Of a stretch of 64,000 nt of DNA, positions 12,182-21,138 are shown one piece after another. The notes below the pieces were generated by a model. The model ran no database searches, was not told the origin of the DNA, and saw only the letters and a list, made by a program, of their open reading frames with translations. The position numbers were made by a program, and so were the translations under genes. Every line of letters begins with the position of its first letter. The first letter of the stretch is position 1. This DNA is from Ashinkailepas kermadecensis (Eukaryota; Arthropoda; Thecostraca; Neolepadidae). Location: assembly GCA_034440615.1 (NCBI GenBank), contig JAOTOM010004140.1, forward strand, positions 77,501-141,500. Reading direction: 5' to 3'.

Positions 12182-13533
12182 TTAGTTTGTTTGTTTGTTT
12201 GCTATTTGGGCTTTAGGGCGCGCCGACAACTATGGTCATATTGCGCCCATAACTAAGATATTCATAGAAATATGATCATGGAAAGTGTCAAGCCTCTCAT
12301 TGTGGGCACCGCCTAAGTGGTGCTACTGTGCGACATATTTTACATGTAATGCATATCAGTATGGAGTATATATCACCGAGAACGATACATCACAAAGGAA
12401 GTCGATCAGCTGTCCTGGCTGGACATTGCTAGAGTTGTCAGACAGGATATCATTAAGTGAGTCTAACTGTGTAGATCCAAAGTGACGTCTACGCTCTTCA
12501 GCATAAAATGGGCACGAGATCAAAACATGGCGGACTGTCAGTGGTGCATGACATCTTGTGCACCGAGGTTTCTCGTCACCACACAACAGATAACCGTGAG
12601 TGGCATAAGTATGCCCAATGCGGAGGCGGCACAATGCAACCTCTTCTTGTCTATGTTTAAGACAGGACGAGCTCCATGGTCTCAGACGCTGTTTAATGGC
12701 TCTCAGTTTGTTTGCCTGTGTCGCGTCCCAAATTGCCTGCCACTTGTCTAGGAGGAAAATAGAGATTTCTCGGAAATGGTCAGTGGCAGGGAGTGGTAAT
12801 GACCTGGTGCACGGAGCACACGCTGCCCGCTTCGCCGCAGCATCCGCCAACTCATTTCCATAAATTCCCACATGACTAGGGATCCAACACAGGACCACCC
12901 GCCGTCCCAAGCGGTGAATAGCAGTAAGACGGTTCAAAATATCACGTAAAAGGGGGTTGGATGGGTAAAATGTGTTCAGAGCCAACAGGCTGCTCAAAGA
13001 GTCTGTGAATACAACGTGTCGATTACCTTCTGACACCTCTATATAACACAGAGCCTTCAGAATGGCGACCAGTTCTGACGAGTACACGGATGTATACGGC
13101 GGGAGGGAAAACGATCGGATGGCGGATCCACAAACAAAAGCACTGCCCACACCATCATCCGTTCGAGACCCATCCGCATAGGTTGCAACCCATTCCTGGA
13201 AAGATGTGATGCGTTCAAGGGCCAGCGCCCGAAACTCTCCTGGAGCCACATCAGCTTTTCTTGTTTTCGCGAGGGACACATCCACCTCCGGTACTAGCAA
13301 CTCCCATGGAGGTGTCTCCATGTCCTGGGCCCTCAAGATTCCTTTGAGTTTTACTCGGCTTTCTTGGAGGAGCCTTCGAACGCGTACACCAAACGGGGCG
13401 ACATTCGAATTACGTCCCCCTGGGAAAATGTTCTGTAGTTGTGAAAAAACATACCAGTAAGTGGGGTGGTCAGGGAACTGCCGAAGCTTGCAGGCGTTCC
13501 GCATTCAGAGTCTTTCTCTGCGCAGACATAGTG
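12182..13533 (-). mobile_element. LINE-A, 5'-truncated RNase H LINE
   Basis: Perfect 15-bp target site duplications CGTAGTGCGAACTTG lie at 12167-12181 and 13534-13548. The copy is cut at its 5' end and retains the end of the reverse transcriptase region, the RNase H domain and the 3' UTR. The 3' end carries the hairpin described under findings (12216-12248) and a TAAAGCCCAAATAG plus (CAAA)n tail. The RNase H domain places it in the I-like group of non-LTR retrotransposons. It landed inside the zinc-finger locus. Confidence 0.9.
12356..13504 (-). CDS. LINE-A ORF2 C-terminal part: RNase H and zinc finger
   Basis: This 382-codon frame is uninterrupted. RNase H catalytic residues are all present: D111 in YADGSRTDDG, E144 in SSELVAIL, D168 in FTDSLSSL, and H211/D221 in WIPSHVGIYGNELAD. 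In retrotransposons of this group the domain is thought to remove RNA from the new cDNA hybrid. A C-terminal cysteine/histidine motif follows (C308, C315, C318, H326, C331), as in related LINEs. The first methionine is simply the first in the truncated copy; the endonuclease and reverse transcriptase core are missing, so it cannot act alone. The lack of stops suggests a fairly recent insertion. Confidence 0.85.
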   Translation of the reverse strand: MRNACKLRQFPDHPTYWYVFSQLQNIFPGGRNSNVAPFGVRVRRLLQESRVKLKGILRAQDMETPPWELLVPEVDVSLAKTRKADVAPGEFRALALERITSFQEWVATYADGSRTDDGVGSAFVCGSAIRSFSLPPYTSVYSSELVAILKALCYIEVSEGNRHVVFTDSLSSLLALNTFYPSNPLLRDILNRLTAIHRLGRRVVLCWIPSHVGIYGNELADAAAKRAACAPCTRSLPLPATDHFREISIFLLDKWQAIWDATQANKLRAIKQRLRPWSSSCLKHRQEEVALCRLRIGHTYATHGYLLCGDEKPRCTRCHAPLTVRHVLISCPFYAEERRRHFGSTQLDSLNDILSDNSSNVQPGQLIDFLCDVSFSVIYTPY

Positions 13534-14345
13534 CGTAGTGCGAACTTGGACGGCATTGTTTTATGTACGATATCAAATGGAACCGTATGCTCAAAATTAT
13601 TTCGAAGTAATCGTCTTAACATGAAATACCATAAATTGAATATATTTCCCCCACGGGGCTCCTCAGTTCAAGTAGGCACACACTTCTTTCCAGAAGTCTT
13701 GTGAGAGTATGGTCTGTCGCCCGTGTAGGTGATGCAATGCCTTAATAGCCTCACTTTCAGAGAAAACCTCTTTCCGCAGACGGCACAGCGGTACGATGCG
13801 TCCCCCGTGTGGGTGATGTGGTGCTCTTTCAAAGTGCACTTAAGCTTAAAGGACTTGTGACACACGTCGCACCGGCCTGTCGCTCGTGTGGGTGTTGCCG
13901 TGTCGTGACAGGAGCGTTTTCGCAGCCAAACGCTTCCCACAAATGGTACAGCGGTATGGCCTGTTGGCCGTGTGGATGCGACCATGTCGTGATAGGTCCC
14001 CTTTCGAGCGAAAACACTTCCCACACACGCTACAACGGCACGGTCTGTCGCTTCTGTGTGTGGAGGAGTGTTGTGATAGGCAAAACGTCCTGGCGAAACA
14101 CTTCCCACAAGCGCCACAGCTGTACGGTCTGTCGCTGACGTGTGTGGAGCCGTGTTGTGATAGGCAAGACTTCCTGGCGAAACACTTGCCACAAATGGCA
14201 CAGCGGTACGGTCTGTCATCTGTGTGTGTGCGACCATGTCGTAACAGGTCCCACCGCGTAGCAAAGCACTTGGCACAGACGTCACAACGGTATGATCCTT
14301 CGCCCGTATGAGCGGCGTAATGTCTCAGGTGGACATTGCCTGTTT

Positions 14346-15714
14346 TGTGTGTTTGGGTGGACTCGACAATCGTTTTATATAGTGCTAGACAGGCTGCCGA
14401 TGTCTATATGGCGCCACACACCAGTTATCTAACAATAACATATCCAGTGGTCGCCAGGTTCCGGCGAATAGTTCGTCTGCGACAGCTAAGAAAATAATGG
14501 ATGAAAAAACGCATTATGGTGGACGTGATTTTAAGGTGGACACATTTATTGTGACACCAGCCGCAGTTTATGTGGACGTTTTGAAGCTGATTAGCCGGTT
14601 TTAAGGTGGACTTATCTGTAGTGATTAAGCCCATTGTTTCGGTGGACCCGTGAGGAAATATGCAATTCGCGGTTTACCTGGACATTTTTAGTTCAAAGAA
14701 CAAATTTAAAAGGACTTGAAACCATAGCTGTCGCAAGCGGCTGATTCCCATTTGTTTGGCTTAGAGTGCAAGGATGGGGGAAATCTTTGGTCAAATGCAT
14801 ATGCTGAAAGGAAAAACCCATGTGTTGAGAGAGCAACAGAAAGATCCATGAAACAGTACATATGTACTCCATTCGAAAGGACAGTCCAAAATAAGTGTCC
14901 ACAATTTGGGAAAAAATCGTAGGTATTTCCATGCTTGAACGTCAATCATTCTGAGAAAATCATCCATAATTTTTTAACGTTTTATTGATTTTTTTACCAC
15001 AATGACGTTGGGTAGCATCAATAATTGATCTGGACCCAAGAACAGCAAGCGTTTTTAGATGTACTCCGCAAACGAATTGGAAGGGATTCCATTGTTTAAT
15101 ACAACGAAGAATGGCTCTTAGATGCTCCTGGGTTTTAGACATTGCGTGTAAAGAAAGCATACGACCTTCAATATACCAGGAGGTGCTGAGTTGACATCAA
15201 AAGTAACGTTAAGGATTATACTTTACTACTCAACGTTTCGGCCAGGGGCCATCGTTAGGAGTGATATAAAAATGTCAAGTTTAGCAATTGAAAAAAAAGC
15301 ACGATTCCAACAGCTTACGCTTTGCCGCATCGTCCACCAACGAGGGCATCGATCGAAGCTCCCTTCCCCCGCCTTTGACCGCCCAGGCGGAAGTCACCGA
15401 ATAAGACATTGCTGTCTTATACAACCATAAATTTCACAGCAAAGGAATCGGATATACAGACGCCAACATCGGTAGCGGATATATATTAAATCTTTGCCTG
15501 ACACCGCAGCGAGATCTTCCGTGGTCTAGTTACAATGAGAATGATCCAGAATAATCGGCGCGCAACCGCTCACTAGCGCTGCGATCGCCTTGGCAGCGTA
15601 GACGCCATATAACGTGGGTAATCGTCCAGGTTTGCTCCCAGGACGCCCTCCGTTGACATCAGCAGCTTTGTGAATTTCGATAGCTCCACGGTGCTGTTAG
15701 AAGACGCTAGTATT
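14346..15714. other. No gene recognised
   Basis: 14430-14690 contains several copies of a GGTGGAC motif following TTTTAA (for example near 14530 and 14602), possibly a short decayed repeat. 15231-15260 has a hammerhead-like motif (see findings). A 66-codon minus frame at 14960-15160 shows no known domain. Confidence 0.4.
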
Positions 15715-16075
15715 GCTTACCGCTTCCTCTTCATCAGGTCATGCCGGATCTAGTTGCAGCTCTGCCGTCGTAGAGCCTGGTACCGGCCGGTGAGCGTGCC
15801 TGGCTTCGTCTTCCTCAAATGATGCTGGACCCAGTTGCTCCACCCCGGCAGAGTCCGGTACCGGCCGATCAGCGTGTCTAGCTTGCTGCTCAGGTGATGA
15901 CGAATCCAGCTGCAACTCTGCTCCCCAGGGCGAGGTACCGGCCGGTCAGCACTTCTGATTTTATTTTCCTCAGGTGATCATGGATCTAGTTGCTCTGCCC
16001 CTGCAGAACCAGGTACCTGCCGTTCAGCGCGATCAGCTTTCTGACCAGTTGATGCTGAACCCAACTGCAACTCAT
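15715..16075 (+). repeat. ~80-bp degenerate tandem repeat
   Basis: About four imperfect copies of a unit containing GATCTAGTTGCAGCTCTG and GGTACCGGCCGGTCAGCG, followed by CTTCCTCAGGTGATG. Divergence between copies is high, and spacing is 75-85 bp. Confidence 0.7.
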
Positions 16076-16129
16076 ATAACATATATAACAGGGGTACTTC
16101 ACACACTACATGGGTACTTCATGCACACA

Positions 16130-16130
<1 letters not shown>

Positions 16131-16172
<42 letters not shown>
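16131..16172. repeat. (CA)n microsatellite
   Basis: Run of CA dinucleotides with one early AAAC interruption. Confidence 0.95.
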
Positions 16173-16174
<2 letters not shown>

Positions 16175-16179
16175 GTGTT

Positions 16180-17540
16180 TACCGTGACTACCGAGGAATA
16201 TGTCCTGGCGGCCACTAACGAGGACACCCTTTAGTTACTACAGGAGAAGCATCGATTTTTTATCGGTGATAGAGCAAGATCTGCCGAGTAAGATGGAGGG
16301 TCGATTTGGGAGGAAGCATCCAATTGTTGGCTCCCAGTGTGGATTGAATTACCGAGGACATTGGCAAAACCTAGGACAATGTGTGTCCATACATGTTTAT
16401 CGTGATTTCCGATGTGGCGATTCCCGATACGTCACTGGCGTAGGAACGTCTCAAAAAGTTGGTGGGCCAGTATCAACAGCAGGGGCGCACCCAGGAATTT
16501 CGCAAAGTACCATGGTTCAGCACTTTTGGATAGAGAACCCGATAATTTTAATAATGTGCACACAACTTTCACCACTAAGTGGGGGGGGGGGGGCAGGCCA
16601 CTGGGCGCGCCTATGGCTAACAGCAACATGTGGTATTAAAAATAACTATCATCGCAGTATAAGTATTTTCAAATTAACACTTCTCGCTGGACTTGGAACT
16701 CTTTTCACGACCGATGGATCCTTTTGTAATAATGGGTTCATCTTCCTGGTGCGAGTGAAACCATCAGTATTACTGTTTAAAAAAATCGACTTCCGTTATA
16801 CGCGTGTGGGAAGGGGGAGTGCAAGCTCATTACAACCTCACTAATGGGTATGTGGTGTGCCCTAGTTCCCTTGATATAGTACTATACGTCTTTGAGATGT
16901 CCCCCGTTGTAGATGTTTACTGATGTTGGTGAGAAGAAAGAATAAGCAAGAACGTAGCTTACTAGCTGCCACATGGCAAAATAAGTCTCATGATTGATGC
17001 TGGAAGGATGAGAAACAGGAAAGGCCGGTGATCGTAGCTTGAATATTATTTGAACCGGTGTGTGGCAGACCAAGATTGGCAGGCTAACAGACTGGGGCAA
17101 AGAAAAACGCAATGAATAAAAATACATTGTATGGTGTTTGTCCTCGGGGCCTAACTCCAATAATAGATGATTAGTCACCTTAATCATCTCTGTAGTACAC
17201 ATCGTGCACCTTAGAATATCCGCCACTTGAAACGAAGTGCTACAACTACTGCACGTGGCACCCGGCTGAAACGGAATGCAAACGCTTATTTTGGGGATCA
17301 ACAATTCAGTGCAGAATAGCTGACAGGTGACAACACACGGCACCTCATAAGATCATAACGTGTTCAGACTTAAGAGGCACAAGGGCCCATCCTGAATTCA
17401 ATTCGATGACTAGTTCTCTTCTTCCCACGTTTTCTGGTGGCTAAGTAATCCGGATAACCACTGAGTTTTGATGCCCCTCATCCATTTAGTTAAATACGCT
17501 TCCAGTTGGCTACCGGACTGAGGCTCTAGTTAGGTGTTAG
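16180..17540. other. No gene recognised apart from a small possible hAT-type MITE
   Basis: Apart from the element at 16480-16615, this stretch has only short frames without recognisable domains on either strand. Confidence 0.4.
16480..16615. mobile_element. Possible 136-bp hAT-type MITE
   Basis: Left end CAGGGGCGCACCCAGG and right end CTGGGCGCGCCTATG are imperfect inverted repeats of the kind seen at hAT termini. A long G run lies near the right end. Flanking octamers (ATCAACAG and GCTAACAG) are only partly alike, so the boundaries are uncertain. Confidence 0.4.
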
Positions 17541-19677
17541 ATTTTGAACCTTTCCGCTTTTCTTTGTCTTCGAATGTGTTTTAGGGCAGTAGCCAATTTT
17601 GTTAGGGGCCCGGCAAAGTTTTGCGTCGCTGGCTCTTTTCCTTAACACGCGCACTGGAGGGGGGGGGCGAATTCCGCCCCCCTCCGGTTTTTCGTAAATA
17701 ACTGCAGATTTTACCGGTCGATATATGCGTTTTTTTTGCGTACCTGCTTAGAAATTACCGGTGCGTCGCTTAAAGCAAGACAAATGGAAATCGGCCGAAA
17801 TACTTTCAAGTTAGGGGCCGCTAAAGTCAAAAATATTTATAGCGCCAGACCACAAAAATCGGCTCTGATGTGCTTCCTGTATATTCGCAAAAGGGAAGTG
17901 TTCTTGGCAACACTAGCGACTTGTTTGATGTATATTGATATGCTATATAGTTTCAAGATCATGTTAGGTCACCGAGGTCAAGTCAGGTCAAGTTCATGAC
18001 AGGTTAATGGAACCAAACTTGATCAACTGGAATGTTGTCATAAATGCACTACTGTTTGTCATTTGTACTGTTTGTCATTGCGTTTCCATACTTTATTCAT
18101 GTACTTCACTACTTTCTTCACGAAGCCGATTGCTCCGAGCTGCCCGACGGAGCAGTCGGACGGGCGGCCCGGTTTCGGTAACTGGAACAGGTAACTGACC
18201 TGATAAAGTGGTGCTATATAGGTGACCTGAGGTCAAATGTTGGGTCCAGCGTCTGCATTGCATCATTAGTAATGTCCAAAACATCATTGATGCCCATTTT
18301 GGAGCATTTAAATACAATCACAGCGATCCATAACGATGACAAGCCAAGCCACGCAATACCAGAACATTTTACAAATTTGACCTCATTGGACCTTGAAGAT
18401 ATTTACCTAAGGTCATGAAATTTGCACACAATAGAGTTCCCTACCGTACCCATCCACCCTGCGAATTTCGTTCCTCTAGCTTCAGTAGGAGCCGAGATCT
18501 TAGGGGGGGGGGCGGAATCCGCCCCCCCCCCTCCAGTGCGCGTAATTTTCAGAGGCCCTCCAGGGCGCGTGTTAAAGTTTTGTTGCTTTTTGGTGCACCG
18601 ACTATTTTTTATGTATCGGCGCGATTTCGCAGACCCCCGAAGTGTTCATTTAGTGTCCGGTCTTTTTGTTGCTTTTCTACGACCATGTCGATTTTTTATG
18701 GTCTCAGCCTGTTTTTGAGGCTCCATGCGGTCTCACGGCCCCGGTGTGCTTTGGGGGCCCCGTTGTGTTTTGTTTTCTAGTCCCCGATGTGGTTATTTAG
18801 AGATGCAACGCATGCCTTAAGGCCCTGCCGTTCTTTGTCAGACTCGGTGCGCTTTGGAGGGTCTGGTGCATTTTCGTCCTCCGGTTGTGCTCTTATGGGC
18901 CTGCTGTGCATAATTGGGGTTCTTCGCTCACATTTGTTGAACCCCAGCACGATATTGGGGATCCGGTATAATTTATCGGGGTCCCGTCGCGAGTTTTCGG
19001 GCTCAGGCGCGTGGTTCTGGGGGATCGGACTCCAGTTTTCTGGGCTCGACGCAAATTGCTGTGCACGAGCCACGGCCTGATTTTTCGGGCCCCTGGCGAC
19101 ATTTGTATGTCCCTCCGCGATTTTTCGAGCTTCGGTGCGTGTTTCGGTGCCGTATGCGATTTGTTAAGGCACCTGGTATGTTTGGGCTAAGGAGCGATTT
19201 TCCTGGCTGGGATATTTATTTTTCGGAACCCCTCTTTATTTTGTAGGGCTGCGGCTTGATTCTTGTCGGGTTCCGATACGATTGTGGGGCTACGCTGTGT
19301 ATTTTTGAGGCCATCGACGCCAATTGTTTTTAGCCCCGAGGGGAATTTTTTTTGCCCCGACCAGAATTTATGGGACTATCGATATATATTTTGGGTCCCA
19401 AGTGCGATATTGGGGGGGGCTTGGCGCTAGTTTGCTGGACGCGTTGTACTTATCTGGGCCCCAGAGCGACTTTGGCGTTCCCCAGCGAAAATGTTCTGGC
19501 CCGGTGCAAGTTTTTGGTGCCCGCTGTATTTATTTATAACACCTAATTCTGTGGCCCCGACGCGAATTTATGGGGCCACAGAACCACGTTTGGGGACCCC
19601 AACGCGATTCTTGGGTTCTTGGGGGCCCACCTCTTTAGGATGGGGGGAGGATTTGCCTCTTTGGAATGCCACTGCGG
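17540..19677 (+). repeat. Degenerate CGCGATTTT array (array B) with GCCACTG terminus
   Basis: Same unit type as array A (GGCCCCAGCGCGATTTTTGG). The flank just left of the TTAA element (17590-17641) already has this texture, so the array appears to be split by that element. It ends at GGAATGCCACTGC (19661-19673), a terminus also found beside the other arrays. Confidence 0.7.
17646..18571. mobile_element. TTAA-flanked piggyBac-like MITE 1
   Basis: TTAA target duplications lie at 17642-17645 and 18572-18575. Terminal inverted repeats read CACGCGCACTGGAGGG on the left and CACGCGCCCTGGAGGG inverted on the right. Just inside each end is a G-run/C-run hairpin (GGGGGGCGAATTCCGCCCCCC at left, a similar one at 18505-18535). 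No transposase frame is present. The interior has about eight AGGTCA half-sites by eye, including a trio at 17966-17990. TTAA duplication suits piggyBac-type transposition. Confidence 0.8.
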
Positions 19678-19739
19678 CTGCTCAACGAGTTTTTTTTCCC
19701 AGCCGATGGCACCCTTCAGAGTAGAAATGCTCTAAAAAG

Positions 19740-21138
19740 AACGGGTCTACTCAATGAAGTCCCTTTGTGATTTTTTTGGGCCGAATCCTTTTTTTCTAAA
19801 CCTGCGCGATATTGTTGGGCCCCGGTACCATTCTTCTGTGTGTATTTTTTTCCGTGTTCCAACGCGCTTCTTTTCCGGGGCCCGACGCGTTTTTGGGGTG
19901 TTTGGCGCATTTTTTTGTGGCCGCAGAGTGACATTATGGGTAGAAATTAAATTTTGAAAAGCCAGCTGCGGCTTGTGGGGCGCCGTTGCGACTTTTTGGG
20001 CCCCTAGTGTGTTTTCCAAGTGCAGCGGTGCGAAGTTTTTGGGTCTAAGTACGATTTTTAGACCCTGTAGTCATTTTTTTGGATGCCTATCGCAAGTTAT
20101 AGTGGCCTCGACACATCTTTGGGGACCCAGCACGTTTTGTTTTCATTTGGAGTGATTGCTGGGACCCCAGAGTGATTTTCCGTGTCCGGACTGCATTTTT
20201 TCGTTGCCCTGGCTTCATTTATTGAATGTTCTCGATGAGACTTTTGGGGCCCCGGTGCGACCTGTCGAGCCCCCAGCGTGATGTTTCTGGTCCCCGGCGC
20301 GACTGTTTGGTACCTTCAGGCTCAGCGTGATTTGTATGGGCCTTGGCCCAACCTTTTGGGGTCCCCGTTGGGATTTTCTAGAATCTCGGCACGAATCTTT
20401 GTCGGCCCCTAGCGTGATGTTCGGGGCCCAGGCGCAAACATTTGAGTCCCACAGCGTGATTTTCAGGGGCTCAGCCCGTATTTTTGCAGCCCCCATCGTG
20501 ATTTTCAAGGACCACGGGACGACTTTTTGTGCCACCAGCGTGATTTTCAGGGGTTCCAGTCCGACTTTTTGGGGGCCCCAGTGCGATTATCAGGGGCGTC
20601 GACCCGACCTTTTTGTACCCAACGTGATTTTGAGGGCCCGGCCAGTTTTTTGGGGGCCAAGCGTCATTTTCAAGGGTCTCGGCGAGACGTTTTGGCCCCC
20701 AGCGTGATTTCCAGGGCCTGGCCCAACCTTTTAAGGCATTACCGTGATTTTCTGGTACACTGGGGCGACTTTTCGGGGTCCCGGCTCGACTTTTTGGGGT
20801 CCCAGCGGTAATTGCAGGAGCCCGGTGTCACATTTTGGAGCTCTCAGCGTCATTTGTAGGGTTCCGGAACGATTTTTGAGGCCACCAATGTGATTTTCAG
20901 CGGTCTTGGTGGGATTTTTGGGCCCCCAGCATCATTTCCATGGGTCCCTGCGCCACTTTTTGGTACCCCGAATGTTATTTTTATGGGCCCCGGTGCGATT
21001 GTTAGGAACACTTGCAGGATTTTTAGGGAGCCTGGCACTATTTTTCCGAACCCCGGCGCGATTGTTGGAACCCACAACTTCTCAGGGAGGGGGGGGGGGG
21101 GGACTGCTCCAATGCCCCACTTCGGTACGCCACTGCGC
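19740..21138 (+). repeat. Degenerate GCGTGATTTTC array (array C) with GCCACTG terminus
   Basis: Units of about 22-24 bp such as GGGGCCCCAGCGTGATTTTC, best preserved at 20320-20830. The array ends with a long G run (21087-21102), then ACTGCTCCAATGCCCCAC and GGTACGCCACTG. The orientation and end are the same as in array B. Confidence 0.75.

Larger units (their letters stand above)
11760..14345 (-). pseudogene. C2H2 zinc-finger array, decayed and LINE-interrupted
   Basis: Read on the minus strand from about 14345, at least five tandem C2H2 fingers are continuous in one frame (YRCDVCAKCF, YRCAICGKCF, YSCGACGKCF, CRCSVCGKCF, YRCTICGKRL, joined by HTSDRPY-like linkers). Near 13874 about five bases are missing and the frame shifts to the next finger (RCDVCHKSF). 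The following finger has lost its last histidine (RHCITY) and a stop comes at about 13668. Beyond the LINE at 12182-13533, more fingers continue at 12166-11760 (YSCSVCDNSF, CHLCGKSS, RICAKRF, CDTCDKSF) with a stop near 11885. The family binds DNA. No start codon is seen upstream, so the 5' exon may be missing. Probably a pseudogene, though the first five fingers could still be an exon. Confidence 0.8.
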
